31,732 nucleotides of DNA from Victivallales bacterium (GTDB taxonomy: Bacteria; Verrucomicrobiota; Lentisphaeria; Oligosphaerales; Oligosphaeraceae), in assembly GCA_017964325.1 (NCBI GenBank), contig JAGCSE010000040.1:1-31732 (forward strand). The letters run 5' to 3'. Shown here piece by piece: positions 23,395-31,589 of this stretch. The notes under the pieces are model-generated. The model was not told the origin of the DNA, ran no database searches, and was given only the letters and a program-made list of their open reading frames with translations. Within the stretch, counting starts at the first letter, position 1. The number at the start of each line of letters is the position of its first letter. Made by a program: the position numbers and the translations under genes.

Positions 23395-23420
23395 GTTGTC
23401 TCCTTTTTGTTCAATCATTA

Positions 23421-23448
23421 TTGACTGCTCTGATTGGATAAATATACA
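23421..23448 (+). promoter_or_regulatory. Candidate promoter upstream of aroQ
   Basis: TTGACT (23421-23426) is followed after 16 bp by TATACA (23443-23448) on the plus strand. It would give a leader of about 195 nt before the aroQ ATG at 23651, which is long. The same stretch lies close to the start of the divergent amidohydrolase gene. Confidence 0.35.
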
Positions 23449-23650
23449 TGATTTTGCCCATATTCAAGAAAGCTCATAGAGAATGATGAAAATTGGAAGT
23501 GAACAAAAATCATGCTATTGTAATTTAGAAAGAATTGTCAATATGCACAGCCTCCACCATTGCCAATGGCATGAAATGCGAAGGCTCTTGGACATTCTTA
23601 TCTTTCATCTATAAAATACTGCAAACATTCCCAATATCCCGCAACTCAAC

Positions 23651-24079
23651 ATGAAAACTTTTCTTGTCCTCAATGGCCCGAACCTCAATATGTTAGGCAT
23701 ACGCGAACCAACCATTTACGGGAAACAAGACTATCCCGCCTTGGTCGCCTTCATCAAACAGTCGGCAGAAAAACTCGGTGTCGCCGTTGAAATCCGCCAA
23801 TCCAACCACGAAGGCGTACTCGTAGATTGGATCCAGGAGGCTCTCGGCAAGTTCGATGGCATCGTCATCAATCCCGCCGCATACACCCACACGTCCGTTG
23901 CAATTCTCGACGCGCTCAAAGCCGTCGCCCTCCCCGCCGTCGAAGTCCATCTCAGCGATGTCATGGCACGCGAGCCGTTCCGCCATGTCTCCTATGCAGG
24001 CATGGCTTGTCAGAAGACTTTCGCGGGATATGGATTCGATGGTTATCGTCTTGCCTTGGAGTTTCTTACAACCCTATAA
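23651..24079 (+). CDS. aroQ: 3-dehydroquinate dehydratase, type II
   Basis: AroQ dehydrates 3-dehydroquinate to 3-dehydroshikimate in the shikimate pathway. The 142-residue product is the size of the type II family. It has the active-site segments LNGPNLNMLGIREPTIYG (lid region with Arg and Tyr), QSNHEG, INPAAYTHTS and VEVHLSD, plus a conserved C-terminal YAGMACQKTFAGYG that differs in detail from the consensus R-x-x-S...I-x-G. The start at 23651 begins the domain directly. The 3' end overlaps the stop of the convergent kinase gene by 14 bp. No other shikimate gene is in the window. Confidence 0.93.
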   Translation: MKTFLVLNGPNLNMLGIREPTIYGKQDYPALVAFIKQSAEKLGVAVEIRQSNHEGVLVDWIQEALGKFDGIVINPAAYTHTSVAILDALKAVALPAVEVHLSDVMAREPFRHVSYAGMACQKTFAGYGFDGYRLALEFLTTL

Positions 24080-25052
24080 GCCATTTCAGGCATTTCAGCA
24101 AGCCGCCATCGTTCTGCATTCCTTCTCGGATGCGGTTCGCCATCATCGAAACACTCAACGTACGTCCAAGCGGATCTGGAAATATCGCCTTGTAAATAAC
24201 TTGTGCCAACCATTGCGGCACATCGAAGCCATAATCATGCTTCCTTGGACTTGTCCTGCCTTGAATGATGCACTGGCACGCCTCCTTGTCATCTTCCATC
24301 GGAAATGCGGCATGAAGATATGTCAATTCAAATAGCACAGTCCCAAGGGCATAGACATCTGAACGCTCATCATACGTCTTACGTCGGATGATTTCTGGAG
24401 CTAAATATCGCAATGTCCCCATGGTCTCCTTCGGAGTCTGCAACGCCACTCCCCTTTCATGCTTTTCCGCAATTCCCCAATCCATGACGTAAATCTCATC
24501 GTTCACCCCCAGCATGATGTTCGCAGGCTTCAAATCGCGGTGCAAGACTCCCTTGCTGTGTGCGTATGATACGATATCACAAACTCTTAAAAATATTTCC
24601 AATCGTTCTCGGAGTTGCTTGTCCTCCCTGCGCACCATTTCACGCCTCTTCAACCCCTTGTATTCTTCATGTGTCTGAACCAGCAGGTCGTTCAATGTAC
24701 GACCCAATATCAATTTCATGACCAAATGATACCGCCCCCGATGGTCGGTGAAAAAGTCATAGACTGGCACGATTCCAGAATGACGCAATTGGACCATGAG
24801 TCGCGCCTCTTGCAGAAATGCCTCACGCACATTCTTTTCCGACACTCGGTCGTCATGCAGGGACTTGATGGCCACCGTTCGTTTGTTTCGCAGGTCTTTC
24901 GCGACCCAGATGTCAGCATAACCGCCGCGTCCAATGACGCCGCGAAATTCGTAATTGCCATCAACTTCCCGAACTCTGGTCAAATCAATCAGACTGCCAT
25001 CATCCAGTTCTTCTTCACGGTCTTTTTCCATTGCATCTTCCGATTGACTCAC
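24066..25052 (-). CDS. Ser/Thr protein kinase (Hanks type), soluble
   Basis: The 328-residue product has a complete kinase domain: Gly loop GRGGYAD (41-47), VAIK (Lys63), HRDLKPANIM (Asp173), and DWG (191-193) in place of DFG. The activation segment is ETMGTLRYLAPE, and RSDVYALGTVLFELTYL follows. The tail is short, so no receptor or partner domain is fused and no membrane helix is seen. The start is GTG at 25052, within GTGA where the last bases of the upstream GH43-like gene overlap it. AAGGTG lies about 9 nt upstream. An alternative ATG start 7 codons further in would leave the kinase domain intact. The overlap implies translational coupling to the GH43-like gene. Confidence 0.85.
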   Translation of the reverse strand: MSQSEDAMEKDREEELDDGSLIDLTRVREVDGNYEFRGVIGRGGYADIWVAKDLRNKRTVAIKSLHDDRVSEKNVREAFLQEARLMVQLRHSGIVPVYDFFTDHRGRYHLVMKLILGRTLNDLLVQTHEEYKGLKRREMVRREDKQLRERLEIFLRVCDIVSYAHSKGVLHRDLKPANIMLGVNDEIYVMDWGIAEKHERGVALQTPKETMGTLRYLAPEIIRRKTYDERSDVYALGTVLFELTYLHAAFPMEDDKEACQCIIQGRTSPRKHDYGFDVPQWLAQVIYKAIFPDPLGRTLSVSMMANRIREGMQNDGGLLKCLKWLIGL

Positions 25053-26038
25053 CGCTGCACCTTCAACAATCCATCTTCTGTTTCCACAAGTTTCAGGAAA
25101 TGCGCACGTTCCAACGGTCCTTTATTCGGACCATGCAACGACATCCGCAAGTGACCGTCAAAGTCTTTGAATACCATGCAATGACCGCCGTTTTCATAAA
25201 CTGGTTCTTTATGTTGGAACCATTCACCATCAATTTTGCCATTTTTACTTTCCGCCAGCCCGACCGTATAATCGCCAGGCCCGAAGCTGGACCACAGCAT
25301 TAGCAGACGACCGTTTGTACTTCTGTACAGAAACGGCCCGTCCGTCACATAGACAGGAAACGAACCGTCCGCGCTAATTTCTTTTTTCGGAGCCCACGGC
25401 GCATCGGACGCGGAGAATAAATAGATTGGGCTGCCTGCCGCCGCGCTCAAATCGTCCGTCAGCGGCAACGCACACATCCCGCCATTGCGTACCTGGCACC
25501 ATTCGTGGCAGAACACAATGTACGGCTTGCCATCGTCCGACACAAATAGCGTACCATCAAGGCACTCCCAATGGGCGGGCGTTGCCGCCGTCTTCGACGT
25601 CGGAACAAATGGCCCGGTCGGCTTGTCTGCAACGAAAATATGCGTTCCACGGTACTTTTTCGGAGCCTTCAACGTCATGAACAAATAATATTTCCCTTTG
25701 TATTCATGCACTTCCGGCGCCCAGTAGGCGTTGCAATCCTTGTACTCCGCTGGTGGATCGAACACAGTGACGGGATTGCTCCAATGCTCCAAGTCCTTGC
25801 TCATGTATGCCTTGCAACCATAGCCGCCTTCCGCCTTGCCAGACGCATACATATAGTATGTCTTCTCTTTCGCATCTGGCAGTACAAATGGGTCACGGAT
25901 ATGCAAATCCTTCACATGTATCGAATAATCAACCATCTTGTTTTCTCCTGAAGCAATTGAAGCTACAACAACAAACATCATCCAATATAATGACATTCTC
26001 CAGAAATTTACATTTTTTACCATGCTTTTTCCGCTCAT
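25049..26038 (-). CDS. Secreted GH43-like glycosidase
   Basis: A signal peptide (about residues 1-30, with a hydrophobic core YWMMFVVVASIAS) precedes a five-bladed beta-propeller of the glycoside hydrolase 43 type. The propeller has RDPFVL (Asp49, catalytic base), YWAPEV, LDGTLFVSDDGKPYI and VTDGPFLYRSTNGRLLMLWSS. In many members the last motif has Glu as general acid (EGP); here the residue is Asp233, as in a known subgroup of the family. Arabinan, xylan or galactan side chains are typical substrates; which one cannot be read from the sequence. Two starts are possible (ATG at 26038 or 26023), neither with a strong Shine-Dalgarno. The 3' end overlaps the kinase gene in GTGA. Confidence 0.8.
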   Translation of the reverse strand: MSGKSMVKNVNFWRMSLYWMMFVVVASIASGENKMVDYSIHVKDLHIRDPFVLPDAKEKTYYMYASGKAEGGYGCKAYMSKDLEHWSNPVTVFDPPAEYKDCNAYWAPEVHEYKGKYYLFMTLKAPKKYRGTHIFVADKPTGPFVPTSKTAATPAHWECLDGTLFVSDDGKPYIVFCHEWCQVRNGGMCALPLTDDLSAAAGSPIYLFSASDAPWAPKKEISADGSFPVYVTDGPFLYRSTNGRLLMLWSSFGPGDYTVGLAESKNGKIDGEWFQHKEPVYENGGHCMVFKDFDGHLRMSLHGPNKGPLERAHFLKLVETEDGLLKVQR

Positions 26039-26136
26039 TTTTATTTCTTTTTTCAGACTTCCATGCTAAAATATATCTATCATCTGTTCTTTCAACCCAT
26101 ATTCAAAGACATTTTAACACAAAAAAGGCATTCATC

Positions 26137-26880
26137 ATGTTAGAAAACTTCATGATCGTCGGCCATCGCGGCTTCCGTTCGCAGTATCCAGAAAACACCA
26201 TCCCATCCTTCATCGCCGCAATGGACTACGGACTCGACTCCCTCGAATTCGACGTCCATCCCACGAAGGATCGCAAACTTGTCGTCACTCACGACCACAC
26301 CGTCGAACGCTGCTCCAACGGAAAAGGCTATGTCCATGACTTTCTTTTCGATGACATCCGTAAGCTGGATTTCGGCGGCTGGAAAGACCCGAAATTCGCA
26401 GGTACGCAGATTCCCACGTTCGAGGAGACATTGGACGCCATTTTCTCTAAAGACCCGAATTACTATATTCTTATCGAACTGAAAGAAGACGATGACGACT
26501 GCACGCGCCAAGTCTATGAAATCTGCAAAAAACAGAATATTTTCTCCCACAGCCTGATTCTTTCCTTCCATCCACGCCAACTGCAACTACTTAAGGAATG
26601 GGATCCATCCATTTTCATCCAATGCTTCCCGCCACGCTATCTGAAATGCCCTGTTGACGAAAAGCTCTATGGAACCGTCTTCAACAAAATCTGCCTCTGG
26701 ACAAAGGAAGCCACCAACGAAGAGATTGAAGCCTACCACAAGAAGAACGTCGTCGTCGATATCTGCGCCGTTGACAACGAAGACGAACTCAACAAAGCCC
26801 TCACACTCAATTGCGATTCCATCACAACTAACAGCCCCGACGTGATCTACCCCATCCTCCGCAAGCTTAAGCTTCGGTAA
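26137..26880 (+). CDS. Glycerophosphodiester phosphodiesterase family protein
   Basis: The product of 247 residues is a GDPD TIM-barrel enzyme. Such enzymes split glycerophosphodiesters into glycerol-3-phosphate and an alcohol using a divalent metal. The metal and catalytic residues are visible: VGHRGFRSQYPENT (His10, Arg11, Glu19), SLEFDVHPTKD (Glu37, Asp39), VVTHDHTVERCS (His52) and IELKE. The ATG at 26137 has AAGG 8 nt upstream, and the domain starts within ten residues. Upstream in-frame ATGs are in AT-rich, unlikely sequence that overlaps the divergent GH43-like gene. There is no signal peptide, so it acts in the cytoplasm. It is followed by a hairpin with an A-run on its left side. Confidence 0.88.
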   Translation: MLENFMIVGHRGFRSQYPENTIPSFIAAMDYGLDSLEFDVHPTKDRKLVVTHDHTVERCSNGKGYVHDFLFDDIRKLDFGGWKDPKFAGTQIPTFEETLDAIFSKDPNYYILIELKEDDDDCTRQVYEICKKQNIFSHSLILSFHPRQLQLLKEWDPSIFIQCFPPRYLKCPVDEKLYGTVFNKICLWTKEATNEEIEAYHKKNVVVDICAVDNEDELNKALTLNCDSITTNSPDVIYPILRKLKLR

Positions 26881-26916
26881 AAAAGCATGGCGGGGCACGA
26901 TATATGCTCCGCCATG
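26879..26916 (-). terminator. Hairpin terminator serving the minus strand
   Basis: Bases 26886-26897 pair with 26905-26916 (CATGGCGG with CCGCCATG, one G-T pair) around a 7-nt loop. Just left of it is a run of six A (26879-26884), so on the minus strand the stem is followed by six U. It would stop transcription from the K+ channel gene, although about 200 nt after its stop. No T run follows on the plus side. Confidence 0.55.
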
Positions 26917-26952
26917 GCTAACAGCTTAGGGCTGAAAGCTTAAACTGAACCA

Positions 26953-27073
26953 TTCATTTTAGGGGGCCATATTCGTCTTTTTAAGTAAAAAAAACACAGA
27001 TTAAGGTCTCCCTATATAGGTTGTCCTGATTATTATGCTTAAACAAGCATGAAATCGGTCACCCTAAAATGAA
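26953..27073. mobile_element. MITE-like element with 12-bp inverted ends
   Basis: TTCATTTTAGGG (26953-26964) and its exact complement CCCTAAAATGAA (27062-27073) bound 121 bp of AT-rich non-coding DNA. The inner flanks continue as imperfect partners (GGGCCATA and GTGACCGAT). No target-site duplication is visible outside. It contains no transposase. Confidence 0.45.
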
Positions 27074-27114
27074 CGTTACGGCTTAAAGCAAATAAATGCA
27101 AGCGCATCGTCGAT

Positions 27115-27999
27115 TCATTTTGGACCACGATGCGCTTTTTGCTGTTTCACATAATTCGTAGCATACGGGAAGAATGGAAACGACACATGCCCTCCTTTCA
27201 ACGGCTTACCGCAATGCGGACAGTAAATGATTTCATTGTTCGCATTCTCCTTCTTGCGCAGATGCTCAATGAAACCAGAGCTGATGATGCCAGTCGGAAT
27301 GGCGACCATGCCAATGCCCAACAGGGCAATGATGGCTCCAATGACACGCCCCATCACCGTCACTGGATAAATATCGCCGTATCCAACTGTCGTCAACGTG
27401 GCAACCGCCCACCACAAGCCGGAAAAGGCGTTTTTAAACGCCTCCGGCTGTGCGTCGTGCTCCGCGTAGTAAATCATCAATGATGCAACAATGAGCAGCA
27501 GAAAAACCACAAGAAACGACGCGATGATCTCCTTCGACTTGCTTACAAATATATCGGCAATCGATGCAAGCGCATCGGAGTAACGAGTCAATTTACATAC
27601 ACGCAAGATTCTGGTAAGACGTAATAAGCGTAACCCCAGCAGGTCAATTGGGAAAAGCATGGGCAGATAGAACGGGAGAATCGCAAGAAGATCAATGACA
27701 GCCATTCCCATTGTTAGATATTTGAACAACGCCTTCAGCCGTGTATCTTCTGGAAACAAAAGATCGGATGTCCAGACGCGAAGCAGATATTCAATCGTGA
27801 AAACAATGATGCTGAGGCGTTCTATCTTCCTCAGATGACGTGTCATCGACTCAGATAAATCAAACGTTATGGCAAAGATACTGAAAATGCTGATGGCAAT
27901 GAGGAACATGATGATGCAGTCGAAAATTCGACTGGCCAACTTGCCGTCCTCCGCCGGCTGAATGACTTCAAAAACCTTCTCTTTTATTTTTCGATACAT
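27115..27999 (-). CDS. Voltage-gated potassium channel, Kv/KvAP type
   Basis: A six-helix inner-membrane channel. S1 is near residues 24-46, S2 near 60-80, S3 near 99-118 and a basic S4 near 121-139 with Arg/Lys at about every third position (GLRLLRLTRILRVCKLTRY). S5 is near 155-178, the filter is TTVGYGD (203-209) and S6 is near 217-240. This is a typical voltage sensor and K+ selectivity filter. The C-terminal tail is short and contains CPHC, half of a zinc-ribbon pair, with no regulatory RCK or cNMP domain visible. Function in membrane potential or K+ efflux is inferred from the family. It is transcribed alone on the minus strand, between the GH28-like gene and a MITE-like element. Confidence 0.9.
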   Translation of the reverse strand: MYRKIKEKVFEVIQPAEDGKLASRIFDCIIMFLIAISIFSIFAITFDLSESMTRHLRKIERLSIIVFTIEYLLRVWTSDLLFPEDTRLKALFKYLTMGMAVIDLLAILPFYLPMLFPIDLLGLRLLRLTRILRVCKLTRYSDALASIADIFVSKSKEIIASFLVVFLLLIVASLMIYYAEHDAQPEAFKNAFSGLWWAVATLTTVGYGDIYPVTVMGRVIGAIIALLGIGMVAIPTGIISSGFIEHLRKKENANNEIIYCPHCGKPLKGGHVSFPFFPYATNYVKQQKAHRGPK

Positions 28000-28035
28000 A
28001 GACAGCCTTTCCGCCCTTCAGACGGCGCTTATGGT

Positions 28036-28143
28036 ATTAGTTATTAGTCATTAATCATTAATCTTTAGTAATTTGTCATTAGTCATTAATCATTAGTCAT
28101 TAGTCATTAATCATTAATCATTAGTCATTAGTCATTAGTCATT
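28036..28143. repeat. Heptanucleotide tandem repeat (CATTART)
   Basis: Units CATTAGT and CATTAAT follow one another. Nine consecutive perfect units fill 28077-28139, and a shorter, interrupted run starts at 28036. It fills the space between the K+ channel start (27999) and the GH28-like stop (28143). A different 7-bp array lies at 1323-1361. Confidence 0.9.
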
Positions 28144-29354
28144 CACTTTAGATTCGTCATGATCACGTCTTTCACATAATCCTGACCGGATTCGTAGGTC
28201 ACGGGGCCGCAGTCCGGATAGTGGTTGATGACATTGGAAATGATGGAATTAGCCAACGAGCCCGCAATTAAAATGCAGGTCTTTGAATTGGCATGGACAT
28301 TTGTGATGATGAAATCGCTCGTCTCGCCCAACGGCGTCACGCCGCCCCAATTCGGATTGTGGTCGCCAATGCGAATCGTCGCATGCGATTCGAAGCCTTT
28401 CGGCGAATTGTCGATTAATCCATCGAGAATGATATGATTGATCTTGTTACCACCTGTATTCAAGAAACGTATGACTTGACAACGGCCAGCCGAATAGCCT
28501 GTTACGTTGCGAATCTGGATGTTCGTGATGTCGCCGTCATCCGTCGGCGTCATGCCGCTGACCATTGTATGGCCATACAAGCCACTCTTTCGTGTACTTT
28601 TGCCGATAGCCGTCAACGCAATCAAATCATCACCCGTATATCCCGTAATCGCCTCAATGACAATATTATGGCAACCTTGCCGCAAGTCGATGCCGTCTTG
28701 GTTCAATATGGTCACCGTCTTGCCGTCAATGACCTTTTTCGACGTCGATTTAAAATTCAGATGAGATAGCAGGCCATTCTTGCAATGTTCGAACGACATC
28801 GCCCAACAGTGCGAATCGACGATGGAGACACCCTGAACGGAAAATCCATCAACATACGCCATGAGCACGCCGATATTCCGCCAGTCTCCCGTCTGCGTCT
28901 CGCCTTCCTTTCCTGCATCCGTACCATAAGTGCGGACACCAAGCTGCTTTCCGCTATCGCCTGTCGCCCGCGGATTGTCCGCTCCCATGAGCACTGCGTT
29001 GCCGATACCGACAACATGGATGTTATTGATTATACGAATATCCTCAATGCCATAACCGCAATTCGCTGAACGAATGAAATTGTCGCGGCAGCGGTCCGAC
29101 AGCTTGATGGTGCAATTTTCGATGATGAGCGTCGTATCCGCGTCCAGCAGAATCGCTTCGTCAATCAGCCAGAAGGCACGTCCATCCGCGTCTTCACGCC
29201 TTGGGATGCGCAACGAGCCGCCGCCTTGCTTTTTCAAAACCGCCAACGCCCGCGCAATGCGTTCGGAATCCGTTCCTTTGAAATCATTCGGTGTAATGCT
29301 CATCAACTGGCTCCCTATCAACATGAAACACATTAGCAAGATGTTTCTGGCCAT
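28143..29354 (-). CDS. Secreted right-handed beta-helix protein, GH28-like
   Basis: The first 20 residues are a likely signal peptide (NILLMCFMLIGSQLMS). The rest is a right-handed parallel beta-helix with repeated strands of the type DGFSVQGVSIVDSHCWAMSFEHC. The segment NQDGIDLRQGCHNIVIEAITGYTGDDLIAL (about 218-247) has the NxDGID and GDD elements of glycoside hydrolase 28 polygalacturonases, so pectin or rhamnogalacturonan is a plausible substrate. The family's downstream His and Arg-x-Lys are not clear by eye, and a non-GH28 beta-helix remains possible. At 403 residues it is normal length. ychF lies upstream on the same strand (its stop at 29409), 55 bp away. The start ATG at 29354 has no strong Shine-Dalgarno. 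Confidence 0.75.
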   Translation of the reverse strand: MARNILLMCFMLIGSQLMSITPNDFKGTDSERIARALAVLKKQGGGSLRIPRREDADGRAFWLIDEAILLDADTTLIIENCTIKLSDRCRDNFIRSANCGYGIEDIRIINNIHVVGIGNAVLMGADNPRATGDSGKQLGVRTYGTDAGKEGETQTGDWRNIGVLMAYVDGFSVQGVSIVDSHCWAMSFEHCKNGLLSHLNFKSTSKKVIDGKTVTILNQDGIDLRQGCHNIVIEAITGYTGDDLIALTAIGKSTRKSGLYGHTMVSGMTPTDDGDITNIQIRNVTGYSAGRCQVIRFLNTGGNKINHIILDGLIDNSPKGFESHATIRIGDHNPNWGGVTPLGETSDFIITNVHANSKTCILIAGSLANSIISNVINHYPDCGPVTYESGQDYVKDVIMTNLK

Positions 29355-29408
29355 GATATAGTACTATCTTCAATTTCGTTTAATTTATGTCCAATGAAAC
29401 ATGATGAC

Positions 29409-30512
29409 TCAAACGGAGAAACGTACAAAACAACAGTCGCCATCCTGCATGACATAGTCCTTGCCTTCAATGCGCAACTTGCCCGCCTCTTTTGCTCCGT
29501 TCCAACTGCCATATTGCATAAGATCATCGTAAGAAACGACTTCCATACGTATGAAGCCACGTTGCATATCCGTATGGATCTTACCGGCAGCCTGCGGAGC
29601 GGTCGCGCCTTTCGTCACCGTCCATGCGCGGGTTTCATCGGGCCCCGTCGTGAAGAACGTCAGATAGTTGAGCATCCTGTAGCCTGTGTGGATGACACGC
29701 TCCAATCCGCTTTCCTCCACCCCCAAATCCTCCAAAAAGATTTTCGCCTCGTCGGGTTCAAGCTCCTGCAATTCCTCTTCAAGTTTCGCACAGACGGGAA
29801 TGACCTCCATCCCATGCTTAGCCGCCTCAGCGATGAGTTGCTTTGATAAGTCATCTTTTCCGAACGACTTAAAATGTGCCTCGTCAGTATTGGCGCAGAC
29901 AAAGGCGGGAATTAATGTCAGTAGCTGCAACCCCTGTGCAAGCTTGGAAATCGTCGCATCCGTTTTGTCATACGTCGGAATGACACCTTGCTCCAGACTT
30001 TCAACGAATGCCTGCGCAAGCTCCATCTCCTGCTTCGCCTCCGGATCGCCGCCACACCGTGTCATCTTTTTCGTCTTGTCAATTCTCTTCTGCAAAACTT
30101 CCAAATCCGCTAGCATCAGCTCCGTCAGAATCAAATCCAAATCACGGGCGGGATTGACGGTGTCCTTCACATGGACAATGTCTGAATCGTCAAAAAGACG
30201 GACGACATGCGCAACCGCATCAACGGTACGGATATGCCCTAGAAACTGATTTCCAAGACCTTCGCCTTTGCTCGCTCCTTCAACAAGCCCCGCTATGTCA
30301 ATGAATTTCATCGTGGCAGGCACCGTCTTCGCGGAATGTTCAAGTTCGACAAGCTTGTTGACACGCGGATCTGGAACGGGCACGATGCCTGTGTTCGGCT
30401 CAATGGTGCAGAACGGAAAATTGGCAGCGGCCGCGCCACCGTGGCAGAGAGCGTTGAAAAGAGTGGATTTGCCCACGTTCGGCAATCCGACAAAACCACA
30501 TGCAAAACCCAT
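29409..30512 (-). CDS. ychF: Redox-regulated ribosome-associated ATPase YchF/Obg-like
   Basis: YchF is a universally conserved Obg-related P-loop ATPase that binds ribosomes and affects translation and stress responses. The 367-residue product is full length. It has the Walker A GLPNVGKST (9-17), FIDIAGLVEGASKGEGLGNQFL as G3, and an inserted coiled coil. The C-terminal TGS domain has FFTTGPDETRAWTV, GATAPQAAGKIHTDMQRGFIR and a closing QDGDCCFVRF. The start is clear, since AAGGAG sits 7 nt before ATG 30512. A promoter-like region at 30552-30580 points the opposite way, so the promoter for ychF itself was not identified. Confidence 0.97.
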   Translation of the reverse strand: MGFACGFVGLPNVGKSTLFNALCHGGAAAANFPFCTIEPNTGIVPVPDPRVNKLVELEHSAKTVPATMKFIDIAGLVEGASKGEGLGNQFLGHIRTVDAVAHVVRLFDDSDIVHVKDTVNPARDLDLILTELMLADLEVLQKRIDKTKKMTRCGGDPEAKQEMELAQAFVESLEQGVIPTYDKTDATISKLAQGLQLLTLIPAFVCANTDEAHFKSFGKDDLSKQLIAEAAKHGMEVIPVCAKLEEELQELEPDEAKIFLEDLGVEESGLERVIHTGYRMLNYLTFFTTGPDETRAWTVTKGATAPQAAGKIHTDMQRGFIRMEVVSYDDLMQYGSWNGAKEAGKLRIEGKDYVMQDGDCCFVRFSV

Positions 30513-30551
30513 GGCTGACTCCTTGATGTCTTTTCTGTTTCAGCAGTTTAT

Positions 30552-30580
30552 TTGATTTTACGGCAATATGATAATATAAT
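30552..30580 (+). promoter_or_regulatory. Sigma-70-type promoter for the DUF1080 gene
   Basis: TTGATT (30552-30557) and the consensus TATAAT (30575-30580) are exactly 17 bp apart. The start would be near 30587, leaving a leader of about 88 nt before ATG 30675. This is the best promoter match I noticed in the window. Confidence 0.6.
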
Positions 30581-30674
30581 ACAGATTCGACCATCCGCAG
30601 ACGATGGAGACGGAAATAAAACGGCGTCCAAATGCGACGAATATCCAAGCTATTAAAAAACAAGGAGTTGCAAA

Positions 30675-31433
30675 ATGGCAGATGAAGTCAAGAAAAGTGT
30701 TGGTTACAGCGACACTCCAATCATCCCAGGAACCTGCTGGCATGTCCATGACGGTGACCGTCCGCAGCCGCGCGTCGTGGCCCCTGGCAGTTTCAGTACA
30801 CAGGAAACCCCTGGCATCCCACCATCAGATGCCATCATCCTGTTCGACGGCAAGTGCTTGTGCAACTGGCTGGGCAAAGACAACAAGGAACCGCAGTGGA
30901 AGGTTGAAAATGGCTATATGGAAGTCGTGCCAGGCACAGGCAACATCCACACGCGCACGGAATTCGGCGACTGCCAACTGCATCTGGAATTCGCATCGCC
31001 TATTGAAGTGAAAGGCGAAGGCCAGGGCCGTGGTAATTCAGGCGTGTTCTTCATGCGTAAATTCGAAATACAAGTCCTTGACTGCTATGAAAATCCAACA
31101 TATCCCGATGGTACGGTCGGCGGTATCTATGGGCAATTCCCGCCGCTTGCGAATGCCATTCGCAAACCAGGCGAATGGAATATGTACGATTTCGTCTTTA
31201 TCGCGCCACGCTTCGCCGGCCACCAATTAATCACGCCCGCCTACATCACGGTCTTTCTGAATGGCGTCCTCTTGCATCACATGAAATCCATCCAAGGGCC
31301 GACACAGCACCGCCGCCTCGCGGAATACACACTGATGAATAGCGTTGGCGCATTGGAACTGCAGGATCACGGCGATCTCGTTCGTTTCCGCAACATCTGG
31401 TACCGCCCGCTTAACAACTATGACCAAGCCTGA
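30675..31433 (+). CDS. DUF1080 (3-keto-disaccharide hydrolase domain) protein
   Basis: The 252-residue product has the DUF1080 concanavalin-like jelly roll. It opens with SDAIILFDGKCLCNWLGKDNKEPQWKVENGYMEV and continues through GRGNSGVFFMRKFEIQVLDCYENPTYPDG, PGEWNMYDFVF and a closing VRFRNIWYRPL. The domain is common in PVC and Bacteroidetes glycan-utilisation genes, where some members hydrolyse 3-keto sugars. The substrate here is unknown. There is no obvious signal peptide, unlike many relatives. The start is supported by AAGGAG 7 nt before ATG 30675. A tandem repeat and a possible insertion-sequence end follow downstream. Confidence 0.85.
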   Translation: MADEVKKSVGYSDTPIIPGTCWHVHDGDRPQPRVVAPGSFSTQETPGIPPSDAIILFDGKCLCNWLGKDNKEPQWKVENGYMEVVPGTGNIHTRTEFGDCQLHLEFASPIEVKGEGQGRGNSGVFFMRKFEIQVLDCYENPTYPDGTVGGIYGQFPPLANAIRKPGEWNMYDFVFIAPRFAGHQLITPAYITVFLNGVLLHHMKSIQGPTQHRRLAEYTLMNSVGALELQDHGDLVRFRNIWYRPLNNYDQA

Positions 31434-31467
31434 CCGCCACGTTTACGAAATGAACTGAAAGCTAGGA

Positions 31468-31555
31468 GGTGCCATCGGCATCCCGCCGTTGACCGGGGGG
31501 TGCCATCGGCGTCCCGCCGTTGACCGGGGGGGTGCCATCGGCGTCCCGCCGTTGG
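31468..31555. repeat. 31-32-bp tandem repeat, three units
   Basis: Units beginning GGTGCCATCGGC at 31468, 31499 and 31531 continue with TCCCGCCGTTGACC and a run of G; the third is truncated. Each unit can fold around CGGCG-tcc-CGCCG. The GGCGTCCCGCC core also occurs in the hairpin at 10763-10791. Confidence 0.8.
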
Positions 31556-31589
31556 CTAAAGACTGAAAAACGAAAGGCATAATCTTTAA

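Noticed and set aside
22501..23418. Longer amidohydrolase start at 23418
   Set aside because: AAGGAG lies inside that extension and directly precedes ATG 23394, which begins the conserved domain.
28036..28143. CRISPR-like array
   Set aside because: The unit is 7 bp with no unique spacers and no cas genes nearby, so it is a microsatellite.
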